Shown in pieces: positions 13,501 through 20,565 of a DNA stretch of 20,565 bases. This stretch comes from a virus: IMG/VR virus record IMGVR_UViG_3300018065_000083, positions 1 through 20,565 of that record, one strand, 5' to 3'. The first letter of the stretch is position 1. Each line of letters begins with the position of its first letter. The notes under the pieces are model-generated. The model had not been told where the DNA came from, did no database searches, and was given only the letters and a program-made list of their open reading frames with translations. A program made the translations under genes and the position numbers.

Positions 13501-16500
13501 CACGGCTACCTGACCATGGACTTGTGGTGGACGCGTACCTTCAACCGCTATCGTGGACAGATGACCGAGCGCCCGACCGAACAGGGCATCGCTCGGTACC
13601 GTAAACTGCTGGATGAGGCAGGCATCGATGTCGCTGAGTACAGCGACGAGGACGTGCTGCTAACCACGATCACTTACGCCAGGACCTACAAGGCGAAGAA
13701 CTACAAGAACGGTAGCGAGATCGAGCGTGCGGCCAATACCTTGTACAAGGCAGCATACGAAAACATCCGCCAGGCGCCGGAGAACGCGTCTGACCGGTCA
13801 TTCATGCTCGCCGCCACCAGGCGTGCCCAGAAGAACCTGAAGCGCAGCGGTGTGGACCTGTCCATCGCTGACCTGCAGGCCATCCTGTGGTATTACGAGA
13901 AGCGCCTGTACGGTGAGCTTGGTGCCAGACAGACCGATGACATCAGCTACGAAGAAGCAGCTGAGCGCGTCGTCAACGAAACAGCAGAACTGAACACTGA
14001 AACGATCGAGGGACCGGAAGGTCAGATCTTCGAGCTGCCAGGTGACGCAGGATTGAACCTGGAAGTCGCACCTGACCCGCACGACATCAACCTGGACTCT
14101 GCTTTCGCAGAACTGTCGTATCAGAACCGCCTAGATGCCACTGTGGAAGTGGCCAATGCAACCGTTGAGAAGGTTGTGGCGGACATGGGTCTCCCCGAGG
14201 TGTCCATTGAGTACACTGCAGGGGGCTACCTCGACCGTGTAAACCCGAGCATGGTCATTCGTTCTCCAGGTCTCAGTCAGGACGACCTGGTCGACCTTGG
14301 CCGGGTCCTGGGGGACATTTTTTCACAAGATTCCGTGGTTGTGTATGACGAGAGCAACACTAACCCGGAGACTTCGGTCAATCACGTACGCATCGCTGGA
14401 TCTCGTGAGCTCTCCGGGGCCGAACAGCAAAAGGTGTACGATCACTTGCGTACCGCCGTGGGCGGCGTAGAGGGCTTCGCAAGCCGTCAGGGCGCCATGG
14501 TGATTGGCGACTTCACCGGCATCGGTGAAACATTCCTGGACGACATCAAGGCCGCCCTGGAAACACTGGATCTGGATGTCAGCCTGAGTCTGAGCCAGAA
14601 ATCATTCACAAGTAGCCTGGAGGACATCAATCGTGGCCAAGGTGAGCGTGCACAAATTGAAGAAGGGCGAGACGTTCTTCGGAGGCGGTCAGGGAATCCA
14701 GATGCGGAGCTTGACTCGTATCGGCGGGACGCAGAAAGGATCCTCCGGCAGCGTCTCCAGACGACCTACGGGCAACCGGTTGCCGCTCAGCCGGTAGATC
14801 ACCCGAGTATCTCTCGCGACAGCCAGGGCGTCCTGCGTGTCGACAAGGAGGGTATGGTCCCGCTGACCCACTGGTCACAACAGGAAGAGCTCAGCACGAT
14901 CTCCCCTGAAGCCGCTGGTACCGGTGTTGACGCCCTGCGCCGCCGGAGCAACCAGGGGCGCCAGCGCGTCACCTACTGGGGCCTGCCTGGCTACCGTGTT
15001 GAGTCCGGGGTAATAACCCTGGCAAAGAGTCGCTACTTCACCCGTGTGAAGCCTGAGAGTCTGTACCACATCTCTGAGGATCCGGACGGCATCTACGATC
15101 GCCTGAAGGCGGAGAACCCTAAAGCGTACCAGCACCAGCTACAGGCCATGTATGAGCAGGCCATCGAGGACGCAGGGTACATGGGCTACTGGGGACAGCA
15201 GGGTAACAACGGCCCGGTCGCAGCGCTGTTCCGCCCGATCGAGGTTGACCAGCCGTATCACACCCACGTCAAGCACAAGGACAAGCACTCGTGGGTGGCA
15301 GGGTACGACCCAGAAGGTAACCACCTGGATGACATGGTCCTTGGTCAGCCAGCTTGGCACGGTAGCGCAAGCGAGTTCGATAGCTTCAGCCTGGAATTCC
15401 TCGGCACTGGTGAAGGTGCACAGGCCTACGGGTGGGGGCTGTACTTTGCGGAAGAGCAGGAGGTCGCTAACTGGTACAAGGAAAAGCTGACCGAGTACGG
15501 AGACGAGGAAGGTCGCCTGTACCGCGTAGACATCGATGTCTTAGAAGACCAGATGCTGATGTGGGACCGCCCCTTGGCTGCTCAGAGCGAGCAGGTGCAA
15601 CGTGTTGTCGAAGAGGCACAGCTTGGCGTCTACACCCACGAAGGGCAGACCGGTGCCTGGACAAGCCTGGAGAACATGAAGGCTGCCGCACGCTTTGGCC
15701 GCTGGAACCTGGACAAGAACAAGGTCAAGCACGTTACGCCAAGCACAGGCCGTCACGTGTACGAGGCCCTGAAGAGCCGCATCGGCAGCGACAAAGACGC
15801 AAGCCTGTGGTTGGCGGAGCGTGGCATCTTAGCCATCAAGTACAAGGACGGCATGAGCCGCACCCGTACCGATCGCTGGACCATCGATGACTCCGCCCTT
15901 GTTGGCGACCAGGCTGCAAGCGGTGAGCTTGCTGCTGTCCTTGAGCGTGCCAACCTGGAGAACGAAGGGTCCGTGCGCAGTCGCCGCATCGATAGCGTAG
16001 GCAAGCTGCGTGCGTTCGTGCGCGCCAAGGCGCCGAACCTGATTGACGAGTTCAACACCCTGGTTGCTGCCGACTTGATCCGCAGCGAAGACAACGCCGC
16101 CTACAACTACGTCGTGTTCGACGCCAGCAAGGTGAGCATCACTGATTACGAGCAGAGCAAGGACCGTCTGCGCGGCAACATCCGCTTCACCCGTGGTGGT
16201 GGCCAACAGGCAGTTATTCGTCTTTTCGAAGAAGCTGACATGTCCACCTTCATCCACGAGAGTGGCCACTTCTTCCTGGAGCGCATGCGTACCCTGGCTG
16301 ACGCCTCCCCGGAGGCTGCCAGGGAGCTGGACAAAATAGTCAAGTGGATGGGCGTTTCTCACCCTGGTGACATCGGTGTCTACCAACACGAGATGTTCGC
16401 GCGCGCATTCGAGGGGTACCTGCGGGAAGGCAAGGCGCCTATCCCTGAGCTGCGTTCAGTGTTCCAGCGTTTCCGTGAGTGGCTGACCAACCTGTACAGC

Positions 16501-19500
16501 GACGTGAAGGCCCTGGATGTGGACATCACTGAGGACATCCGTGAGGTGTTCGACGTGCTGCTCACCGTTGACACCGTGTACGCGCAATCTGAGCGCGACC
16601 TGGCAACAGATCCGCTGTTCGAGGACATGGAACAGGCCGGCATGAACGAGGCCGAGTGGAAGGACTACATAGAGAAAGTTCAGACCTCTCGCGAGATCAG
16701 CCGTGCGAAGCTGGATTCAGAGATGGTGAAGGACGAGATGCGCAAGCAGTCGGCTGACTTCAACCGCAAGGTGGCAGCTGCGCGCGAGGAGATCACTGAT
16801 CAGCTGGTTGGCAACCGCACATACACGGCGCGTAAGTTTCTACAGACTGGAGAAGGCTTCGAGTACAAGCCGTTCAAGTTGAACCGTGAGCAGGTAATCC
16901 GCGACTACGGTGAGGACATTCTGCTGACCCTGCCACGCGGCAAGAACTCCATCCTGGCTGACGACGGCATGGACCTGGATGCGGCTGCTGAGTTGCTTGG
17001 CTACGGTTCCGGCGACCAGCTCATCAAGGACCAGGCCGAGTACGGTGACATCAGCCGAGAAGCGCTGAAGCGCGCACGCGCCCAGGTGGAGCAAGAGATG
17101 GGCTTCACGCCGAAGGACCAGGAAAGCGTGAAGGCGGCAGCGCAGGAAGCACTGATGAACCGTGACCGTGCGGATGTTGTGTACCAGGAGCTGCGAACCC
17201 TGGACCGCCTGACCGGTGGTGTTGGCATACCTCGCAAGATGCTGAAGCGACAAGCACAGCGTCTCATCGGCGAGATGACCATCGGAGAGCTGCGCCCGAG
17301 TCAGTATCTCAACGCATCAATCCGCAAGGCGCGCGATGCTGGCCGATACCTGCGTGCGGGTGATACCGCCAACGCCGCGAAGGCGAAGCGTGCACAGATC
17401 CTGAACCACCTGATGTACATCCAGGCTCGCGACGCACGCAACAAGTCCGAGAGCCAGCGGAGGTATTTCAAGAAGTTCCTGCGTCCTGGCGTGCAGAAGA
17501 ACATCGACAACACATACCTCGATCAGATCTTCAACCTGCTCGAGAACTTCGACTTCAAGGTGGCAACAAGGAAGGAACGTGAGAAGCGAAAAGCACTTGC
17601 ACAATTCGTTGCGGAAAAGATGGCGGCAGGCGAAGAGGTTCTGGTCCCACCGGGCATCATCGAGCAATCTGGTCGCCGCAACTTCAAGGACCTTACGGTC
17701 AACGAGCTGCGTGATCTACAGGACTGGGTCAAGAATCTCGAGCACCTGGGTCGACTGAAGTCGAAGTTGATCGGCGCCAAAACCGCACGCGAATTCCAGG
17801 AAGCCAAGAACGAGATAATCGCCAGCCTGCGCGCGAACAACAAGTGGCATGACCCTGTGCCGGATCGCCGTCGCGACATCGCGAACCGCACCAAGCGCTA
17901 CGTGAAGCAGGCGTACGCGCACCTGCTTAACATGGAGTTCGCCTTCATGAAGCTGGACGGCGATAAGCGCGGCGTCATGTTCGACACCCTGTTCCGCCCG
18001 ATCAGCGAGGCGCAGGACGTCCTGGCCGTTCGCAAGATGGAGGTTACGCAAGACCTGAAAGAGATGAACACCAGGCACGGTATCACTGCCAGGGGGTTGA
18101 AGAAGAAGACCTACATCGAAGAGATCGACGAGAGCTTGACCAAAGAAGAGATCCTGTCCCTGGCCTTGAACTGGGGCAACGAACTCAACCGCCAGCGCGT
18201 ACTGTCTGGCGGCCTGGCGAAAGACGGCAGCGTGTGGAACGAGGGGCAAATCGAGTCTATCCTGGCCAAGCTGAGTAAAGAGGAATGGAACTGGGTACAA
18301 GAGACCTGGGACTATATCAACAATGAGTTCTGGCCTGATATAGCAGATCTCGAGAAAGAGCTGTCAGGTGTTCCACCTGATAAGGTTGAGCCGATGGAGG
18401 TGAACACCCCGTACGGTAAACTGAAGGGCGGGTACTACCCGTTGAAGTACGACGGGGATCTGAGCGAGGTGGCCTACAAGTACGACGAGAAGGCCAGCGT
18501 GCAGGAGATGTTCGGCGGCAACTGGGCGCGTGCAGCAACCCGCCGTGGCCACACCGAGAAGCGTGTTGAGAACCTGGAACGTGCCATCCGCCTGGACCTG
18601 GGTGTCCTGGACCAGCACATCAGCGAGGTGTTGCTTGACCTGACTCACCGCAAGCCAGTTATGGATGCAGTGAAGATTATCAACGACCCTGAGATACAGC
18701 AGGCGATCAAGGCCACCGGCGGCAACGAGATGTACCGCTTGATCAACCCCTGGTTGCAGTGGGTCTCAGGCAGCTACAAGTCGAAGCCTGCCATGTCGTT
18801 CGCTGATGCTTTCTTCCGGCACCTGCGTATCGGCACCAGTGTTGTCGGCATCGGCTTCCGTGTAAGCACCGCGCTGATCAACTTCACCGGTATCTTCCCG
18901 GCGTTTGCTGAACTGCGCAACCCAACGCTGATTCCGAAGCACGCTGCGTACGTCGCCAAGAACCCAATTAAGACATGGGAGTTTATCACCGAGCGCTCTG
19001 AGATGATGAAGACGCGGTCTAAGGTGTTTGACCGCGAAGCGTCGGAACAGCTGAAGAAGCCAAACGTCAACATCGCGATCTGGTACAGCCTGATCGCCAA
19101 GGTCGACCAGATGGTCACGATGACAACCTGGATGGCTGCCTATGAGAAAGGCATGGCAGACAACATGAACGACGAGGCTAAGGCGATCACGTATGCCGAC
19201 AGTGTCGTGCGCACCACACAGTCTTCGTCTCGTGCTGCTGACCTGTCGCGCATCCAGCGCTCTGACAGCGAGCTGAATAAGCTGGTCACCGTGTTCTACA
19301 GCTACTTCAACATGGTGTTCAACCGTCTCGGCCTCGCCGGTCGAAAGATCGCAAAGGGTGACGTGATCGGCTTCACTGGTGATGTCCTGGCTGTAGTCAT
19401 CCTGCCGGCTATCATAGGCGAACTGATCGCAGGCCGCGGCCCGGATGAGGAAGACGAGGATGAGTCAACTGTAGGGTGGGCGGCGAAGTCTGTACTCAGC

Positions 19501-19806
19501 TACACGACTGGCACCATCCCGATTCTGCGTGACATCGCACAACCGTTCATCAGCGGCTTCCAGGCCAAGCCCACTCCCCTGGCTGGCTTCTATGACAACG
19601 TGTCACACATCGCAGGTAAACTGAACAGCGAAGAAGGGGTTGAGCCTGCTGACTTGCGCAAGCCTGTCGTGAACGTGGTTGGCTATCTCGGACACCTACC
19701 AGCTGGGCAGGTTAATAAAACACTCGACTACCTCCTGGATGAGTACCCGGAAGGCGAGGAATCTTTCAACGCATGGCATGCCCTGATGGGCAAACCGAAG
19801 GAGTAA
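10600..19806 (+). CDS. giant polyvalent ejection protein (gp16 position) with ADP-ribosyltransferase-like, zincin and possible HhH domains
   Basis: A 3068-residue protein in the gp16 slot, more than twice the length of T7 gp16 (1318 residues). Order by residue: hydrophobic segments about 128-150 and 206-240, then helical linkers. A globular region at about 800-1030 holds GPKLGAFYANLMG and LTMDLWWTRT (Asp974), similar in layout to HhH-GPD DNA glycosylases. An unassigned alpha/beta region spans about 1165-1335. A possible ART-like domain lies at about 1420-1548 (LTHWS, His1424, then PEAAGTG). A clearer polyvalent-type ADP-ribosyltransferase domain lies at about 1580-1850 (WHGS with His1587, GAQAYGWGLYFAE, ending NYVVFDASKVSI). 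A zincin-like peptidase at about 1870-1970 has HESGH (1886-1890) and HEMFARAFEGYL (1930-1941), which can supply the third zinc ligand. Helical or coiled regions follow to about 2600, then GGYYP (2610-2614), hydrophobic segments about 2740-2770 and 2925-2946, and a conserved-looking VVRTTQSSSR and FYSYFN block. No transglycosylase motif is seen. GAGG sits eight bases before the ATG. Expected to be packaged and ejected into the host, with domains acting early. Family calls are by motif only. Confidence 0.85.
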   Translation: MPLDYSDLRSDLGLDTEQPTLSDTIKSTPDFSPEQHGQDLELGRKLNLPAEVVRDNRDQAKLDVQFVDTPEEDIKQSAGVLYKRLREDPDFAVLTKDDIAAMKSVTEQAGHWDKWVGRQGGMLQKQLGGTQTFGGIAGMITDIPLAGLAEITGESDAMKEHRSAAFAEMIQSGVRNVREGQKLLQENAANAEPGSLHELATDVADALPQFAVMLGMGMTMGPAGSAAAFIPNSLGTFGESIAEGEDPIGAWRDAGVNFATEYLPERIPLKIYLGPKGGKSLLKRGVEGTIAEGLTEGLTNILQSMWDAGTVDENATVGDAIAVLFNSEMWANTWRAMKAGGVLGAGGAVVTHPFDPEVKQEKANRIIQEGIQEAESAENTVEQLKQLGQKVQQTKLFGRNREILGEFIEEASDSKNIYVDSAGISEVYLQLGQEAGDQLLRDMGIDQQVEELNATNGDFVMPLRNFAKIMDNPSFEQLLPHMRKTAGEPTLNEVQTRQAEIQAEADNIITEIGEDSDTYASAERVRMSIQTDLEQTGMSPEDAAANALLHRNFALVASKWTGLSPEEAHGGVRVERAVQTEEDTPTDDGTVLTSTEAAEVAADLGLAQQTKLNDTISRLPASLREEIDYVNTGFEDGPDLADAFEDVLDRVESGDFEVNHRQRRALREAAIEMGIYRPISEEELARTDVVSPGGAAGKAYDFVHNKQKYVFNKHIKDVPAAADEEIEFDELELDEITLAQSASVRRGNETLKKWGLNPGQRYRTREVAIALEARQAAKYGRIGLKDHSTEAESKIARWMAEEVKFELEHPETSGVGWYSEKWQNAISKFAKIYPELGSDQDARNMFTLFMAITSDGQRVYNNFNLATRLYSEYRTDGRLDEGFNSGGKSNASMVGNIKLINRLLAEKSPAEIHTWLLEEHTVKDLNAMARAEGIKFSSGYLSDVKLPRAAVMLGPKLGAFYANLMGSHGYLTMDLWWTRTFNRYRGQMTERPTEQGIARYRKLLDEAGIDVAEYSDEDVLLTTITYARTYKAKNYKNGSEIERAANTLYKAAYENIRQAPENASDRSFMLAATRRAQKNLKRSGVDLSIADLQAILWYYEKRLYGELGARQTDDISYEEAAERVVNETAELNTETIEGPEGQIFELPGDAGLNLEVAPDPHDINLDSAFAELSYQNRLDATVEVANATVEKVVADMGLPEVSIEYTAGGYLDRVNPSMVIRSPGLSQDDLVDLGRVLGDIFSQDSVVVYDESNTNPETSVNHVRIAGSRELSGAEQQKVYDHLRTAVGGVEGFASRQGAMVIGDFTGIGETFLDDIKAALETLDLDVSLSLSQKSFTSSLEDINRGQGERAQIEEGRDVLRRRSGNPDAELDSYRRDAERILRQRLQTTYGQPVAAQPVDHPSISRDSQGVLRVDKEGMVPLTHWSQQEELSTISPEAAGTGVDALRRRSNQGRQRVTYWGLPGYRVESGVITLAKSRYFTRVKPESLYHISEDPDGIYDRLKAENPKAYQHQLQAMYEQAIEDAGYMGYWGQQGNNGPVAALFRPIEVDQPYHTHVKHKDKHSWVAGYDPEGNHLDDMVLGQPAWHGSASEFDSFSLEFLGTGEGAQAYGWGLYFAEEQEVANWYKEKLTEYGDEEGRLYRVDIDVLEDQMLMWDRPLAAQSEQVQRVVEEAQLGVYTHEGQTGAWTSLENMKAAARFGRWNLDKNKVKHVTPSTGRHVYEALKSRIGSDKDASLWLAERGILAIKYKDGMSRTRTDRWTIDDSALVGDQAASGELAAVLERANLENEGSVRSRRIDSVGKLRAFVRAKAPNLIDEFNTLVAADLIRSEDNAAYNYVVFDASKVSITDYEQSKDRLRGNIRFTRGGGQQAVIRLFEEADMSTFIHESGHFFLERMRTLADASPEAARELDKIVKWMGVSHPGDIGVYQHEMFARAFEGYLREGKAPIPELRSVFQRFREWLTNLYSDVKALDVDITEDIREVFDVLLTVDTVYAQSERDLATDPLFEDMEQAGMNEAEWKDYIEKVQTSREISRAKLDSEMVKDEMRKQSADFNRKVAAAREEITDQLVGNRTYTARKFLQTGEGFEYKPFKLNREQVIRDYGEDILLTLPRGKNSILADDGMDLDAAAELLGYGSGDQLIKDQAEYGDISREALKRARAQVEQEMGFTPKDQESVKAAAQEALMNRDRADVVYQELRTLDRLTGGVGIPRKMLKRQAQRLIGEMTIGELRPSQYLNASIRKARDAGRYLRAGDTANAAKAKRAQILNHLMYIQARDARNKSESQRRYFKKFLRPGVQKNIDNTYLDQIFNLLENFDFKVATRKEREKRKALAQFVAEKMAAGEEVLVPPGIIEQSGRRNFKDLTVNELRDLQDWVKNLEHLGRLKSKLIGAKTAREFQEAKNEIIASLRANNKWHDPVPDRRRDIANRTKRYVKQAYAHLLNMEFAFMKLDGDKRGVMFDTLFRPISEAQDVLAVRKMEVTQDLKEMNTRHGITARGLKKKTYIEEIDESLTKEEILSLALNWGNELNRQRVLSGGLAKDGSVWNEGQIESILAKLSKEEWNWVQETWDYINNEFWPDIADLEKELSGVPPDKVEPMEVNTPYGKLKGGYYPLKYDGDLSEVAYKYDEKASVQEMFGGNWARAATRRGHTEKRVENLERAIRLDLGVLDQHISEVLLDLTHRKPVMDAVKIINDPEIQQAIKATGGNEMYRLINPWLQWVSGSYKSKPAMSFADAFFRHLRIGTSVVGIGFRVSTALINFTGIFPAFAELRNPTLIPKHAAYVAKNPIKTWEFITERSEMMKTRSKVFDREASEQLKKPNVNIAIWYSLIAKVDQMVTMTTWMAAYEKGMADNMNDEAKAITYADSVVRTTQSSSRAADLSRIQRSDSELNKLVTVFYSYFNMVFNRLGLAGRKIAKGDVIGFTGDVLAVVILPAIIGELIAGRGPDEEDEDESTVGWAAKSVLSYTTGTIPILRDIAQPFISGFQAKPTPLAGFYDNVSHIAGKLNSEEGVEPADLRKPVVNVVGYLGHLPAGQVNKTLDYLLDEYPEGEESFNAWHALMGKPKE
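19798..19803 (+). promoter_or_regulatory. ribosome binding site of the tailspike gene
   Basis: AAGGAG ends immediately before the stop codon of the giant gene and lies six bases ahead of the ATG at 19810. It sets the tailspike start and lets the two genes be translated nearly back to back. Confidence 0.7.
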
Positions 19807-19809
19807 GCA

Positions 19810-20565
19810 ATGACTGTTGCAAGTAACGTCAACAAGAGCGGACCCTACGAAGGCGACGGTGCCAACACCTCCTTCACCTACGGGTTCAAGATTTTCGACA
19901 AGAGCGAACTGCGGGTTGTCCACACTGATGCCGATGGGGTAGAAACAGATCTCGTCGTCGACGTTGACTACACCGTCAACAACGTAGGCTCAGCCCCGCC
20001 GGGGAACACTATTGACTACCCGGTATCCGGGTCACCGCTTCCATCCGGGGAGTACCTCACCATCGTCCGGGACATGCTGTTCACCCAGGCTGTTGACCTG
20101 GAGAACCAGGGTGGCTATTACCCGGAGGTTGTGGAGAAGATGGTCGACCGCAACGTGATGCGGTTGCAACAGCTTAAGGAGGCAGTGGACCGCGCTGTAA
20201 AGGTCGACGTGTCCTCTGACACAGACCCTGATGACCTCATCGACAACCTGGAAGCCTCTGAGGCTGCAGCAGTAGCCAGCGCCGCCGCTGCCGCAGCCTC
20301 TGCAGCCGCTGCAGCTAACACGTACGGGTACCTGAACGAGGTTAGCCTGGACGAATACGGCGTGGCCAAGGATGGTGTGACTGACGACACGGCCGCCATC
20401 ACCTCCGCAATGGTTGCACGTGCCGCAGCCAATGCCACCCTGGTTGTGCCGCCAGGTTCATACCTATACAACGGAACCGTTTACACCGTAGACGATACCT
20501 TCCGGTGGATGGACTCCGCCTTCAGCGTCGGTGTGAACCCAATTAGCAGCGCCCAGAATTCGAAC
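19810..20565 (+). CDS. tailspike / tail fibre protein, N-terminal part (partial)
   Basis: The frame runs from the ATG at 19810 to the end of the window, giving 252 codons with no stop, so the 3' end is missing. Residues 1-150 or so resemble the T7 gp17 N-terminal domain that anchors fibres to the tail (GPYEGDGANTSFTYGFKIFD, then YLTIVRDMLFTQAVDL and the helix EKMVDRNVMRLQQLKEAVDRA). An Ala-rich low-complexity linker (ASAAAAAASAAAAA) follows. The segment YGVAKDGVTDDTAAITSAM is the usual opening of pectate-lyase-superfamily right-handed beta-helix blades. Such tailspikes bind and often cleave capsule or O-antigen, which helps set host range; the sugar specificity cannot be read here. It follows the giant gene by three bases, matching the gp16-gp17 order of T7. 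Confidence 0.85.
   Translation, partial: MTVASNVNKSGPYEGDGANTSFTYGFKIFDKSELRVVHTDADGVETDLVVDVDYTVNNVGSAPPGNTIDYPVSGSPLPSGEYLTIVRDMLFTQAVDLENQGGYYPEVVEKMVDRNVMRLQQLKEAVDRAVKVDVSSDTDPDDLIDNLEASEAAAVASAAAAAASAAAAANTYGYLNEVSLDEYGVAKDGVTDDTAAITSAMVARAAANATLVVPPGSYLYNGTVYTVDDTFRWMDSAFSVGVNPISSAQNSN

Noticed and set aside
14317-14324. Run of six T within the giant gene as a possible frameshift site
   Set aside because: The codon phase does not fit a standard slippery heptamer and the frame continues in a coherent domain on both sides.

Overview
The window is part of the structural region of a tailed double-stranded DNA phage with podovirus (short-tailed) architecture. All genes lie on the + strand, packed head to tail with overlaps or gaps of only a few bases. 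No integrase, repressor, tRNA, CRISPR array or insertion sequence is visible, so lifestyle and host cannot be read from it. The moderately GC-rich sequence, the T7-type ejection proteins and the Shine-Dalgarno sites suggest a Gram-negative, probably proteobacterial, host. This could be a free phage or an assembled metagenomic contig.

Layout. Positions 1-456 hold the 3' end of an unidentified gene, followed by a small proline-rich protein (460-681). The head module comes next: portal (674-2404), a Bbp19-like small protein (2401-2694), scaffolding protein (2675-3409), major capsid protein (3434-4423), Bbp16-type capsid cement protein (4484-4894) and an 80-residue unknown (4953-5195). The capsid and cement genes are each followed by strong RNA hairpins in the only real intergenic gaps. 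The tail and ejection module follows in T7 order: gp11-like tail tube A (5212-5886), gp12-like tail nozzle B with sugar-binding-like and fibronectin-like insertions (5886-8048), gp13-like GNAT-fold protein (8029-8496), gp14-like (8496-8975) and gp15-like (8981-10594) core proteins. A giant 3068-residue protein (10600-19806) sits in the gp16 position. The window ends inside a tailspike gene (19810 onward) with a T7-fibre-like virion anchor and the start of a pectate-lyase-like blade.

How it works together. Portal, scaffold, capsid and cement build the shell; the gp11- and gp12-like proteins form the stubby tail; the tailspike recognises and probably trims host surface sugar. The gp13-gp16-like set is expected to be packed inside the head and ejected ahead of the DNA. 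The capsid part resembles Bordetella phage BPP-1 (Bbp16, Bbp19), while the ejection part follows T7 order.

The most interesting object is the giant protein. It has the look of a polyvalent protein, a multi-domain injected protein carrying effector domains. I see a zinc-metallopeptidase motif (HESGH), one convincing and one possible ADP-ribosyltransferase-like domain, a possible HhH-GPD DNA-glycosylase-like domain, hydrophobic segments near both ends and a C-terminal region of the type shared by giant phage proteins. I see no lytic transglycosylase motif, unlike T7 gp16. It may therefore combine genome ejection with early attack on host proteins and nucleic acids.
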